NCBI RefSeq assembly: GCF_031846385.1
Contig: NZ_JAVRHV010000001.1
Location: 806,001 to 870,000 of the forward strand
Source of the DNA: Urechidicola vernalis
Lineage (GTDB): Bacteria; Bacteroidota; Bacteroidia; Flavobacteriales; Flavobacteriaceae
Length of the DNA: 64,000 bases
Direction of reading: 5' to 3'
Positions 1 to 8,873 of this stretch are shown piece by piece. The notes under the pieces are model-generated. The model searched no databases. It was given only the letters and a program-made list of their open reading frames with translations, and had not been told where the DNA came from. The position numbers were made by a program, and so were the translations under genes. Numbering within the stretch: position 1 is the stretch's first letter; each line of letters starts with the position of its first letter.

Positions 1-1163
1 AAATATTAGAAGGTAAACATGACAATCAGTTTCCTTTAGTGATTTGGCAAACTGGTTCTGGAACACAAAGTAACATGAATGTTAATGAAGTTGTTGCCAA
101 CAGAGCACATGAAATTGTTGGTAAAGTTATTGGTGAAGGAGAAAAAACCATTCAACCTAATGATGATGTGAATAAATCTCAATCGTCTAATGACACCTTC
201 CCTACCGGAATGCATATTGCTTGTTACAAAATGGTGGTTGAAACTACGATTCCTGGAGTAGAAAAATTACGTGATACTTTTAAAGAAAAAGCAGAAGCAT
301 TTAAAGATGTAGTGAAAATTGGAAGAACTCATTTAATGGATGCAACACCATTAACTGTTGGACAAGAGTTTTCTGGCTATGTATCACAACTAAATCACGG
401 GCTAAAAGCGTTAAATAACACACTTGAGCATTTATCAGAATTAGCATTAGGTGGTACGGCTGTTGGAACTGGTTTAAATACTCCAGCCGGTTATGATGTG
501 TTAGTTGCAAAATACATTGCAGAATTTACGGGGCAACCTTTTATAACTGCAGAAAACAAATTTGAAGCCTTAGCGGCACACGATGCAATTGTAGAAACGC
601 ATGGTGCATTAAAACAATTGGCAGTTTCACTAAATAAGATTGCTAACGATATTAGAATGATGGCATCAGGGCCTAGATCTGGAATTGGAGAGTTAATTAT
701 TCCGGCAAACGAACCAGGATCTTCAATTATGCCTGGAAAAGTAAACCCAACTCAATGTGAAGCATTAACGATGGTTTGTGCACAAGTAATGGGGAATGAC
801 GTTGCTGTTACTGTTGGCGGTACTCAAGGCCATTATGAACTAAACGTATTTAAACCAATGATGGCGGCTAATCTTTTACAATCTGCTCGATTAATTGGAG
901 ATGCTTGTGTTTCTTTTAGTGATAATTGCGCTATTGGAATAGAACCAAATCACAAAGTAATTAAAGAGTTATTGAATAATTCACTAATGCTCGTTACTGC
1001 ATTAAACACCAAAATTGGATATTATAAAGCTGCAGAAATTGCAAATACCGCACACGAGAATGGCACTACTTTAAAAGAAGAAGCCATTAGATTAGGTTAT
1101 GTTTCTGCCGAAGACTATGATGCATGGGTAAAACCAGAAGGCATGACCGGAGGTCTTAAATAA
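1..1163 (+). CDS. fumC: Fumarate hydratase class II, 5' end outside window
   Basis: Interconverts fumarate and malate in the TCA cycle, as a cytosolic homotetramer. The frame is open to the left edge (it reads through QFPLVIWQTGSGTQSN), so roughly 75 N-terminal residues of a usual ~465 are missing; the apparent GTG start near base 39 is internal. Seen in the sequence: the family's GRTHLMDATPL segment and, near base 717, the fumarase/aspartase signature GSSIMPGKVNP, which includes the catalytic loop serine. The length and iron-free class II motifs separate it from class I fumarases; aspartase or argininosuccinate lyase is less likely given the close fit. It is followed by a strong terminator hairpin, so it ends its own transcript. 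Confidence 0.96.
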   Translation, partial: ILEGKHDNQFPLVIWQTGSGTQSNMNVNEVVANRAHEIVGKVIGEGEKTIQPNDDVNKSQSSNDTFPTGMHIACYKMVVETTIPGVEKLRDTFKEKAEAFKDVVKIGRTHLMDATPLTVGQEFSGYVSQLNHGLKALNNTLEHLSELALGGTAVGTGLNTPAGYDVLVAKYIAEFTGQPFITAENKFEALAAHDAIVETHGALKQLAVSLNKIANDIRMMASGPRSGIGELIIPANEPGSSIMPGKVNPTQCEALTMVCAQVMGNDVAVTVGGTQGHYELNVFKPMMAANLLQSARLIGDACVSFSDNCAIGIEPNHKVIKELLNNSLMLVTALNTKIGYYKAAEIANTAHENGTTLKEEAIRLGYVSAEDYDAWVKPEGMTGGLK

Positions 1164-1187
1164 AAGACTTCAATTCAAATCTTAATC

Positions 1188-1220
1188 AAAGGCGTAATGA
1201 ATATTCATTGCGCCTTTTTT
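1188..1220 (+). terminator. Rho-independent terminator of fumC
   Basis: AAAGGCG, then the perfect palindrome AATGAATATTCATT, then CGCCTTT, with one T/G wobble, followed by a run of T. The hairpin begins 24 bases after the fumC stop. An ATG inside it (1197) is therefore a poor start for the next gene. Confidence 0.9.
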
Positions 1221-1221
1221 G

Positions 1222-1229
1222 TACTTTTG
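1222..1229 (+). promoter_or_regulatory. Candidate -7 box for hutI
   Basis: TACTTTTG matches the Bacteroidota -7 consensus TAnnTTTG. It directly follows the fumC terminator and would leave a leader of about nine bases before the chosen hutI start. No clear -33 TTG is seen at the expected distance, so this is only a candidate. Confidence 0.35.
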
Positions 1230-1244
1230 AACAAACAATTTTCT

Positions 1245-2480
1245 ATGATAACATTAATAATTAACATCAAAGAACTTTTACAGGTTAGAGCATCTAATAT
1301 ATCTAAAGTTTCAGGAGCAGAAATGAAAATTTTGCCAACTATTAAAAATGCTTTTATCCTGATAAAAGATGGACGCATTTCAGATTTTGGACTTATGGAA
1401 AGTCTTCCTAAAATAAACGCAGATAAAATTATTGATGCTACCGGAAAAATAGTACTGCCATCTTGGTGCGATTCTCATACTCATATTGTGTATGCCGGAA
1501 ATAGAGAGCAAGAGTTTGTTGCAAGGGTTAACGGAGCTACATATGAAGAAATTGCCGCTTCGGGAGGCGGAATTTTAAATTCCGCGAAAACTTTACAAGC
1601 TACTTCTGAAGAAGAATTATACAAACAATCGGCTAAAAGGTTAGAGGAAGTAATTCAACTAGGGACAGGAGCAGTTGAAATAAAATCGGGCTATGGCTTA
1701 ACTATAGAGGCTGAATTAAAAATGCTCCGTGTCATTCAAAAATTGAATGATAATTATCCTGTTGAAATTAAAGCAACTTATTTGGCAGCACATGCTATTC
1801 CTAAAAATTACAATGGAAATTCCGAAGCATATATCGATGACGTAATTTCAAAATTTTTACCAGTTGTTGCTAAAGAAAAATTAGCAGAATTTATTGATGT
1901 ATTTTGTGAAACTGGCTATTTCAGTGTCGATGACACCAATAAATTACTCAAAGAAGCTAAAGCCTATAACTTAACTCCAAAAATTCATGTAAACCAATTT
2001 ACTGCAATTGGAGGTGTGCAAGCAGGTGTGAACAATAACGCATTATCCGTAGATCACTTGGAAATATTAAATGATGAAGATATACAGAGTTTAAAAAATT
2101 CGAAAACGATGCCCGTGGCCTTGCCACTTTGCTCCCATTTTCTGAGTATACCTTATACTCCCGTTAAAAAATTGATAGCATCTGGATTACCGGTTGCACT
2201 CGCAACAGATTACAATCCTGGATCGACGCCTTCTGGAAATATGAATCAAGTAGTTTCAGAAGCTTGCATAAAAATGAATTTAACTCCAGAAGAAGCAATT
2301 AACGCGGCAACGATTAATGGTGCATATGCGATGGGCATACAAGAAACTCACGGAAGTATCGTCATAGGCAAACATGCAAACATTATTATTACAAAAGAAA
2401 TTCCGAGTTATGGCTTTCTTCCATATGCCTTTGGAAGTAATTTAATTGACACCGTTTTGGTTAATGGAGTAATTGTTTAA
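1245..2480 (+). CDS. hutI: Imidazolonepropionase
   Basis: Hydrolyses 4-imidazolone-5-propanoate to N-formimino-L-glutamate, the third step of histidine degradation. It is a cytosolic amidohydrolase-fold enzyme of 411 residues, the family's usual size. Visible motifs are DSHTHIVYAGNRE (metal-binding His78 and His80), AAHAIP, VNQF, VDHLE and ATDYNPGSTP. I chose the ATG at 1245 because the longer frame from 1197 would translate the fumC terminator hairpin. No hutH, hutU or hutG lies nearby, so the rest of the pathway must be elsewhere or absent. Its 3' end overlaps the convergent sugar-transferase gene by 20 bases. Confidence 0.93.
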   Translation: MITLIINIKELLQVRASNISKVSGAEMKILPTIKNAFILIKDGRISDFGLMESLPKINADKIIDATGKIVLPSWCDSHTHIVYAGNREQEFVARVNGATYEEIAASGGGILNSAKTLQATSEEELYKQSAKRLEEVIQLGTGAVEIKSGYGLTIEAELKMLRVIQKLNDNYPVEIKATYLAAHAIPKNYNGNSEAYIDDVISKFLPVVAKEKLAEFIDVFCETGYFSVDDTNKLLKEAKAYNLTPKIHVNQFTAIGGVQAGVNNNALSVDHLEILNDEDIQSLKNSKTMPVALPLCSHFLSIPYTPVKKLIASGLPVALATDYNPGSTPSGNMNQVVSEACIKMNLTPEEAINAATINGAYAMGIQETHGSIVIGKHANIIITKEIPSYGFLPYAFGSNLIDTVLVNGVIV

Positions 2481-3045
2481 TTGTAAACCAAAGATATCGT
2501 AGATCTTTCATAAAACTCCAATGTCTAACATAGTCAAGATTTATTTCCACTTTTTGAGGCCATATCACCGTATCATTATAATCTAATGGATTTTCTTGCC
2601 TAGACAACAACGCTTCTTCATTAGAAAACTTAATTGTTGCAGGACCAGTTAATCCAGGCCTTACAGAAAGTATTATTCTATCTTCATCTTGTAACTTGTC
2701 CGCATAACCAACAATATCTGGCCTTGGACCTACAAAGCTCATGTCTCCAATAATAATATTGAATATTTGAGGTAACTCATCTAATTTACTTCTACGTAAA
2801 AATTTTCCAAAATTAGATATTACTAATGTAGAATCTGGAAGTAGTCGCATCGTTTTTAGTTTGAACAAAGTAAACAACTTCGCATTCTTCCCTACTCTCT
2901 CTTGTCGAAAGATTCCGAATGAACTCGCATCCAATGAAGTAAAAACAAACAATAGAATTAATGGAAAAACTACAATAGGAACGAGAACTATTGCTAGCAA
3001 AATATCAAAAACACGTTTAAGTATTTGTTGCTTTGCAGATAACAT
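2461..3045 (-). CDS. Sugar-phosphate transferase (PglC/WcaJ catalytic-core type)
   Basis: Initiating phosphoglycosyl transferase that moves a sugar phosphate from a nucleotide sugar onto undecaprenyl phosphate at the inner membrane, starting a surface polysaccharide repeat. At 194 residues it is the short monotopic form without the extra membrane helices of WbaP. One N-terminal hydrophobic segment (about 14-36) is followed by FRQERVGKNAKLFTLFKLKTM, then LRRSKLDELPQ, then the catalytic DMSFVGPRP region and RPGLTGPAT. Its ATG overlaps the stop of the preceding dehydrogenase (TAATG), indicating translational coupling. The sugar specificity cannot be read from sequence. Confidence 0.92.
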   Translation of the reverse strand: MLSAKQQILKRVFDILLAIVLVPIVVFPLILLFVFTSLDASSFGIFRQERVGKNAKLFTLFKLKTMRLLPDSTLVISNFGKFLRRSKLDELPQIFNIIIGDMSFVGPRPDIVGYADKLQDEDRIILSVRPGLTGPATIKFSNEEALLSRQENPLDYNDTVIWPQKVEINLDYVRHWSFMKDLRYLWFTIKQLLH

Positions 3046-4058
3046 TATTTGGTACTTTGATACATGCGCTCAATAATATCAACAATTTTCATTCCTTCTA
3101 AAGCATTGGTAGTAATTGCTTTTTTATTTTGAAGTACATCAATTACATTCTGAATAACAAAGTGATGATTTTGAGCAGATCCTTTATAGGTACCGTAATC
3201 ATTTCCAGGGTTTGTTTCCTCTAAGTTCGGCATATCATAATCTTTAATATGACAATACTCAACTTCATTCATATACTGACCGCCAATTTTCACGGCTCCT
3301 TTTTCACCAATTATAGTCATAGAGCTCTCCATGTTTTTATTCCAAACTGCTGTTGAAAAATTAAAACTTCCTACACCTCCATTTACAAATTCAAAGTTCA
3401 CAATACCAGTATCTTCAAAATCTGTCATATTTTGATGCTTAAAATCACGCATCACGGAATTAATATTTGTGACATCTCCAAATAACCAATACATAATATC
3501 AATAAAGTGAGAAAATTGAGTAAACAGTGATCCCCCATCTAGTCTCTTGTCTCCATGCCAAGACTCCTTCGTATAATAGCGTTCGTCTCTATTCCAAAAA
3601 CTATTGATATGCACGGAATAAATTGCACCAAGTCGTTTTTGATCCATCACCTCTTTTATCCATACAGAAGGTGGAGAATATCTATTTTGCATTACGGCAA
3701 ACACTTGTTTACCTAAATGAAGTGCCTTAAAAATTACTTTTTCAGCATCCGCCTTTGTTAGAGCTATGGGTTTTTCTATTACTACATGATTTCCTGCTTC
3801 CAAAACTTTAATAGCCTGACTAGCATGATGTCCATTTGGAGTAGCAATTGTTACAACATCTACCTCAACATCATTATCCAAAAAATCTTCTAAACTCGAA
3901 AAAAAAGGAACTTCAAACTGATCAATTTTTAATTTGTCTTTTGACTCAACATCTACTAAAGCAACCAATTCTGCCCCCACATTTCGATCAATCATTTCCG
4001 CATGTCGCTTTCCAATATGTCCACAACCAACTACTGCAAATTTTACTTTATCACTCAA
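3045..4058 (-). CDS. Gfo/Idh/MocA-family sugar dehydrogenase
   Basis: NAD(P)-dependent oxidoreductase, 337 residues. The N-terminal Rossmann fold shows FAVVGCGHIGKRHAEMI, and the family's EKP motif appears as VVIEKPIALT. The C-terminal half is the alpha/beta dimerisation and substrate domain. Set between a tyrosine autokinase and a phosphoglycosyl transferase, it probably oxidises a UDP-sugar, as WlbA/WbpB do at C3 of UDP-GlcNAcA. That substrate is inferred from context only. The gene sits 3 bases after the autokinase stop and overlaps the next start by one base, so all three are one operon. Confidence 0.85.
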   Translation of the reverse strand: MSDKVKFAVVGCGHIGKRHAEMIDRNVGAELVALVDVESKDKLKIDQFEVPFFSSLEDFLDNDVEVDVVTIATPNGHHASQAIKVLEAGNHVVIEKPIALTKADAEKVIFKALHLGKQVFAVMQNRYSPPSVWIKEVMDQKRLGAIYSVHINSFWNRDERYYTKESWHGDKRLDGGSLFTQFSHFIDIMYWLFGDVTNINSVMRDFKHQNMTDFEDTGIVNFEFVNGGVGSFNFSTAVWNKNMESSMTIIGEKGAVKIGGQYMNEVEYCHIKDYDMPNLEETNPGNDYGTYKGSAQNHHFVIQNVIDVLQNKKAITTNALEGMKIVDIIERMYQSTK

Positions 4059-4061
4059 TTT

Positions 4062-6521
4062 CTAAGCTTTTTTAAAAATTCTTTTATACCAAGGTAATTT
4101 ATCATCTACATGGTAACCGTAACCGTAGCCATTTCCGTAACCGTAGCCATATCCGTAGCCGTAGCCGTAGCCATATTTCGACTTTACCTTAAAATTATTC
4201 AATATAACACTAATGTTTGGAACCTCTACCTTTCCATATTTATCATTAATCATTTTCAACATACCTTTCTGAGTTACACCTTGCCTTACCACATACAAAG
4301 TAGCATCCGCATGTTTCACCAATTCAAAGGCATCCGCTACTAAACCAACCGGAGGTGTATCTAAAATAATATAATCGTAATTCTTTTTTAAATACTCCAT
4401 CAATTCATCCGTAGCCGAATTCATAATCAATTCAGAAGGATTTGGAGGAACTGGTCCAGATGTAATTATGTCCAAATTTTCTATTTTAGTATTTAAAATA
4501 ATTTCTTCCTTTGTCTTCTGTCCAATTAAATAATTTACAACCCCTTCATCATTATCAATATCAAAATCCCCAAAAATTTTAGGTTTCCTTAAATCTAACC
4601 CCACCAAAATTGTTTTCTTTCCACTCAAGGCAAAAACTGTAGCCATATTAATAGAAACGTATGTTTTCCCTTCACCGCTAATGGAAGAAGTAATCATAAC
4701 TGTTTTGGATTCATTCACTTTTTCTCTATCAAATAAAAAGTGAATATTAGAACGTAATGCCCTAAATGATTCCGACACAGCCGATTTTGGCTTTAAGAAT
4801 ACAGATAAATTATTCTTGGCTGTATTTCTACCTACCACTCCTAAAATTGGAATTGGAGATATCCGTTCAATGTCCTCCACAGTTTGCACTTTCGTATCTA
4901 AAATCTCAATCGCAATAATTACAAAAAGCGGAAATAGAGTACCCAATAAAATTCCAACCATATAATTAAACGATTTTCTTGGTTTTGTAGAAACTTGCCC
5001 AGTATCCTTCGCTCTATCCAATATTGTAATATCGGAGACACTCGCAGCGATTGCAATATCCGCCTCATATCTCTTCTGCATTAAATACATATAATTTGCC
5101 TCTGTCATAGCGTATTTTCTGCTATAGTTAAGCAATTGCTGTTCCTTTTCTGGCAACTTTTTAAGTTCCGCAGAATAAGTCACCATGCGTTTTCTATTAT
5201 TTGATCTACTTAATTCTAATACTTTTTTTAAGGATGAAATATTTTCGAATAAAATAACCTTTGTATTCTCAATTTCTCTAATCAGAGCTAATAATGTTGG
5301 GTGATTTGGAGTCACTTGCGACTGCAGTGTTTCTCTTTCTGATACCAACCTTGTAAGATTAGCTACACTTTGACTAATGGCAGCATCTTCCACATTAATA
5401 ATCGCAGGTGCCGGAATATTCTCAAGATCTTCACTGTTTTTAAGATATATCTCTAGATTTGAATAGTATTCCAATCTATCATCTATATCTTTTTGCATTT
5501 GATCTAAACTTGTAGTTCGTTCAAATATCTTCGACCCCTCTGCTGAAAGGTCATAAATACCTTTATCCTCCTTATATTGACCTATATTGTTTTCAATAAG
5601 ACTCAGACTGTCTTGTGTATTTTTAAATTGCTGCTCAATAAAACTAAGAGTCTGCCTTGCATAATTGGTTTTTAAATTTAACTGATCTTCCGCCAAAACT
5701 TCTACTGTTCTATTCAAATAATCTACCAACCTAGCTTTGTTTGCCCCCATTAAGGTAACATTCAATAGCGATGTATTAGGCACCGAATTAGCTCTTACAG
5801 ATCGATACCTTCCCACGACTGCATCAAGAGACTCAAACCTTATTAAAAATGACTTTCCTGCACTGTTACCCAACCCTTCTATTGGATCTAATGTTAAATT
5901 TAAAAACGGTAAACTAATTGCTTCTCCTAATTTAAATTGCTTACTAAATTGTTGTGACACAACATCATGAACATACACCAGTTCGTCATCATAATTTACA
6001 ATTTTTACCTGAGTTTTTTCCTCAAAATCTACAGATAGCCTAAATGTATCATTATCTAAAAAATCAATATTTATTAAAGTATTTAACAATTGAAACTGAT
6101 TCGGCTTCAGTTTAACTTTAAATGGCGTAGCGCCATATGTATCTTCTATTCGAAATCGTCCTTCTTTTAGATAACTAATATAAAATTCTAACTCCTTAAC
6201 CACTTTTTCATTGTGTGATCTAGAAGACAATAATCTTCTTATTGACTCTACTTTATCACTAACACCCCCCCAATTAAAAGCAATATTAGTACCTGTAGAA
6301 AATAAGGAATTTTGCTTCTCTTTAACAGCAATTGTCGCGTGCAAACCATAGATTCGCTCCGTAGATAAATTTACATAATAAGCAACAACTAATGCAATTG
6401 GAATTGTGACCAAAAACCATTTCCAATTAGACAATACTCTAAATACATACCCTTTTATATCCGATAAGTTTTCTCGGATATTTTCAGTTTGAGTATTTAA
6501 AATTTTAAACTCCTGATCCAT
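4062..6521 (-). CDS. Polysaccharide co-polymerase / tyrosine autokinase (Wzc type)
   Basis: Inner-membrane Wzz domain fused to a BY-kinase; it controls chain length and export of capsule or exopolysaccharide together with the Wza-like lipoprotein encoded next to it. 819 residues: first membrane helix about 35-52, long periplasmic coiled-coil region, second helix near 520-545, then the kinase. Walker A is GEGKT at 616-620 and Walker B is YIILDTPP ending near 724. Walker A' reads ILVGLDLR, with Gly641 where the first Asp of the usual DxD lies and Asp643 retained. The tail is a Tyr-Gly repeat (783-803) with ten tyrosines, the expected autophosphorylation cluster. Confidence 0.94.
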   Translation of the reverse strand: MDQEFKILNTQTENIRENLSDIKGYVFRVLSNWKWFLVTIPIALVVAYYVNLSTERIYGLHATIAVKEKQNSLFSTGTNIAFNWGGVSDKVESIRRLLSSRSHNEKVVKELEFYISYLKEGRFRIEDTYGATPFKVKLKPNQFQLLNTLINIDFLDNDTFRLSVDFEEKTQVKIVNYDDELVYVHDVVSQQFSKQFKLGEAISLPFLNLTLDPIEGLGNSAGKSFLIRFESLDAVVGRYRSVRANSVPNTSLLNVTLMGANKARLVDYLNRTVEVLAEDQLNLKTNYARQTLSFIEQQFKNTQDSLSLIENNIGQYKEDKGIYDLSAEGSKIFERTTSLDQMQKDIDDRLEYYSNLEIYLKNSEDLENIPAPAIINVEDAAISQSVANLTRLVSERETLQSQVTPNHPTLLALIREIENTKVILFENISSLKKVLELSRSNNRKRMVTYSAELKKLPEKEQQLLNYSRKYAMTEANYMYLMQKRYEADIAIAASVSDITILDRAKDTGQVSTKPRKSFNYMVGILLGTLFPLFVIIAIEILDTKVQTVEDIERISPIPILGVVGRNTAKNNLSVFLKPKSAVSESFRALRSNIHFLFDREKVNESKTVMITSSISGEGKTYVSINMATVFALSGKKTILVGLDLRKPKIFGDFDIDNDEGVVNYLIGQKTKEEIILNTKIENLDIITSGPVPPNPSELIMNSATDELMEYLKKNYDYIILDTPPVGLVADAFELVKHADATLYVVRQGVTQKGMLKMINDKYGKVEVPNISVILNNFKVKSKYGYGYGYGYGYGYGNGYGYGYHVDDKLPWYKRIFKKA
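4113..4175 (-). repeat. Coding hexanucleotide repeat (Tyr-Gly tail)
   Basis: Tandem GGY-TAY codon pairs encode seven Tyr-Gly units, one Asn-Gly, then two more Tyr-Gly units in the kinase tail. Such a run can expand or contract in steps of six bases without breaking the frame, so the number of phosphorylatable tyrosines may vary between strains (inference). Confidence 0.85.
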
Positions 6522-6525
6522 ACCA

Positions 6526-7290
6526 TTACAAATTATCGATTAAAAGAATAGTACTCGTTAAAACAGCAAATATGGAAGCAATTGTTGTAAAGGTAGATAA
6601 ACCTGTTGTTCCAATCCCCCAATTCTTTCGTTGTAAAGGAGGTACGTAAATAATATCATTTGGCTTTATATAGTAATGTTCAGAGTCAAATATTGCAACA
6701 TCAGTTAAATCAACAGTATACCGCTCTACACCATTTAATGTTTTCCTATATATTTGAACTTCTTGCCTATTTCCAAAGTCTGCAATTTCTCCAGCACTGG
6801 CAATCGCATCAATTATTGAAACTTGATTCTGCATCAGATTTATCGTTCCAGGTGAATTGACTTCTCCATTAACTAAAAACTGAATTCCTGATAATTTAAC
6901 TTTTACAAAAAATGTTTCTGCGTTTTTAATAAACTTTTTTAATTCCATCTCAATCTTTTCTCGTATCTCCTTTTCAGTATACCCCAATACATTGACTTCA
7001 TTTATATACGGAATTCGAATATTCCCATGTCTATCAACCGTATAACCATCAAAATATAAATTCCCACCAGATCCTTCTTCACTAGTTCCAAATAGTGAAA
7101 CTAAGTCTGGGTTTTCAGAAACAATTTCTACAGATAAAACATCATTCACTTGAACCCTATATGGCTCATTATTGAACTTATACATTTCAGATTTTTCGGA
7201 AGGTTCACCTTGAAAGTATGTTGTCTTTTTTAAAGACAAACAAGAAGACAAACTCATAATTATCAACAGATAAACTATATTTTTCTTCAT
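6526..7290 (-). CDS. Polysaccharide export lipoprotein (Wza/BexD-like)
   Basis: Outer-membrane export component for capsule or exopolysaccharide. The signal peptide ends in a lipobox (LSSC, Cys17). The mature part starts with the Poly_export domain (PYRVQVNDVLSVEIVSENPDL) followed by an SLBB-type domain (VKLSGIQFLVNGEVNSPGTI). The C-terminus has a hydrophobic stretch (about 233-252) near the end, as in many Bacteroidota homologues of about 260 residues. It is the first gene of the four-gene operon and lies 4 bases upstream of the autokinase, matching the usual wza-wzc pairing. Confidence 0.92.
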   Translation of the reverse strand: MKKNIVYLLIIMSLSSCLSLKKTTYFQGEPSEKSEMYKFNNEPYRVQVNDVLSVEIVSENPDLVSLFGTSEEGSGGNLYFDGYTVDRHGNIRIPYINEVNVLGYTEKEIREKIEMELKKFIKNAETFFVKVKLSGIQFLVNGEVNSPGTINLMQNQVSIIDAIASAGEIADFGNRQEVQIYRKTLNGVERYTVDLTDVAIFDSEHYYIKPNDIIYVPPLQRKNWGIGTTGLSTFTTIASIFAVLTSTILLIDNL

Positions 7291-7355
7291 TAAATTTGAG
7301 TTAATTAATAGGGTTTTAATCGATTAACTAAAATTACATTAATCTCAGTTAATGG

Positions 7356-7363
7356 CAAATATA
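7356..7363 (-). promoter_or_regulatory. Candidate -7 box for the polysaccharide operon
   Basis: Read on the minus strand this is TATATTTG, a full match to TAnnTTTG, about 65 bases upstream of the export lipoprotein start. The matching -33 TTG is not evident. Confidence 0.4.
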
Positions 7364-7420
7364 ATTTTTTAAGAACTATAAAAATAATTTTTACCTTAAT
7401 TTCGCCATGAAATAAATCAC

Positions 7421-8197
7421 ATGCTTTTTCAAATAAAATCTTTCCTCAAATTTCTATCAAAATCTACCAATCAACATGGGGTGCACTCTCCCTTTGTTTT
7501 TGATTTAACTACAAAGTGCTTTTATACCAAAACAACGTCTCATATTAAAGATAAAATTTCAATTTATCGAAAAGAATTAGATTCAAATACATGCATTATT
7601 TCAGTCACGGATTTTGGAAAAGGTTCTCGGGTATTTAAATCAAACAAAAGAGCAGTTAACAAAATTGCCAAAGTGGCTGGAATCTCAAAAAAAAGATCGG
7701 AATTATTGATTCGATTTACAGAATATTTTAAACCGAAGAACATTCTAGAAATTGGGACTTCTTTAGGAATAGGTACTGCAAGTCTAGCACTTGGTAAAAA
7801 TAACGCCAATATCATTAGTTTAGAAGGTTGCCCAAGTACGGCCAATGTCGCAATTCAGCAATTAAAAAAACATAACTTTCATAACGTAGAAGTAAAAATT
7901 GGAGATTTTAAAAACACTTTAAAAGATACCTTAAATCAAAAGAATTTTGACTTAATTTACTTCGACGGAAACCATCAAAAAGAGCCCACCATTCTATATT
8001 TTGAAGAATGCCTAGGTAACGTTCATAACGAATCTGTTTTTATTTTTGATGACATTCATTGGTCTGAAGAAATGCAAGAGGCATGGGAATATATAAAGAA
8101 CCACCCCAAAGTTACAGTGACTATCGATAGTTATTTTTGGGGATTCGTATTTTTTAGAAAAGAACAAGTTAAGGAACACTTTGTAATAAGAATTTAG
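7421..8197 (+). CDS. Class I SAM-dependent methyltransferase
   Basis: 258-residue putative O-methyltransferase. The SAM-binding motif I is PKNILEIGTSLGIGTASLAL; motif II is NIISLEGCPST, where the acidic residue binds the ribose; a later LIYFDGNHQKEPTI matches the Methyltransf_24 / catechol-O-methyltransferase-like fold with its Asp and His metal-site positions. The substrate is unknown. The N-terminal segment (FLKFLSKSTNQHGVHSPFVF) is commonly seen in Flavobacteriaceae homologues, from memory. It lies 12 bases upstream of the adenosyltransferase gene, so the two are probably cotranscribed, although no functional link is obvious. Confidence 0.85.
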   Translation: MLFQIKSFLKFLSKSTNQHGVHSPFVFDLTTKCFYTKTTSHIKDKISIYRKELDSNTCIISVTDFGKGSRVFKSNKRAVNKIAKVAGISKKRSELLIRFTEYFKPKNILEIGTSLGIGTASLALGKNNANIISLEGCPSTANVAIQQLKKHNFHNVEVKIGDFKNTLKDTLNQKNFDLIYFDGNHQKEPTILYFEECLGNVHNESVFIFDDIHWSEEMQEAWEYIKNHPKVTVTIDSYFWGFVFFRKEQVKEHFVIRI

Positions 8198-8209
8198 TAA
8201 TTTCACTTT

Positions 8210-8785
8210 ATGAAAATTTACACCAAAACTGGCGATAAAGGTAGCACAGGACTTTATGGAGGAACAAGGGTATCAAAGTATGACCTTAGAATTGAAGCTT
8301 ATGGAACCATTGATGAATTAAATGCTCATCTAGGACTTTTAAAAGCCCAAATAATTGATGAGTTAGTTTTACTGGAACTACTGAAGATTCAGAATGACTT
8401 ATTTACCTTAGGTGCAATGCTTGCGACTCCAAAAGAAAAAGAAATTCTTAAAAGCGGTAAAGAACGCCTCAATATTCCAAAAATTACTTTGGATGATGTT
8501 CTTTTATTAGAAGCATCTATGGATCAAATGAATGAATCCATTCCAGAAATGAAATATTTTGTTTTACCAGGCGGATCTGTGCTGGTGTCAAATTGTCACA
8601 TTGCTCGTTGTGTTTGCAGAAGAGCAGAACGTATTAGTGTAGCATTAAGTGAAAGAGAAGAGATAGATCCGATTGTTTTAACCTATCAAAACAGACTTTC
8701 TGACTATTTATTTGTGCTGGCACGGAAATTGACTTATGAAAACAACATTGAGGAAACCCCATGGATTCCCTCAAAAAAATCATAA
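8210..8785 (+). CDS. ATP:cob(I)alamin adenosyltransferase, PduO type
   Basis: Transfers the adenosyl group of ATP to cob(I)alamin to make coenzyme B12. 191 residues, the family's normal length. The N-terminal ATP-binding loop is visible as YTKTGDKGSTGLYGG, followed by the GTIDELNAHLG segment. The C-terminal signature is CHIARCVCRRAERI, where the Arg residues contact ATP and the subunit interface. No B12 biosynthesis genes or riboswitch are nearby, so it probably serves salvage, supplying enzymes such as methylmalonyl-CoA mutase (inference). Confidence 0.95.
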   Translation: MKIYTKTGDKGSTGLYGGTRVSKYDLRIEAYGTIDELNAHLGLLKAQIIDELVLLELLKIQNDLFTLGAMLATPKEKEILKSGKERLNIPKITLDDVLLLEASMDQMNESIPEMKYFVLPGGSVLVSNCHIARCVCRRAERISVALSEREEIDPIVLTYQNRLSDYLFVLARKLTYENNIEETPWIPSKKS

Positions 8786-8820
8786 GTTCTTTATATTATT
8801 GAAAAAAAATAACAAAACGC

Positions 8821-8850
8821 TTGACTTTATAAGTAAAAAAATTATTTTTG
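8821..8850 (+). promoter_or_regulatory. Promoter of the DUF2795 gene (and possibly secA)
   Basis: TTG at the left end and TATTTTTG at the right end, 19 bases apart, match the Bacteroidota pattern TTG-N19-TAnnTTTG exactly. A transcript would start near 8857, giving a leader of about 17 bases before the next ATG. This is the best promoter match in the window. Confidence 0.7.
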
Positions 8851-8873
8851 CAAAAAAATAAAACCACTTTTAT

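Noticed and set aside
1197..1244. Longer hutI frame starting at ATG 1197
   Set aside because: It lies inside the fumC terminator hairpin and the extra residues do not resemble the family; ATG at 1245 fits the usual length.
4113..4175. Short tandem repeat that could be a noncoding satellite
   Set aside because: It is in frame and encodes the Tyr-Gly tail expected of a tyrosine autokinase.
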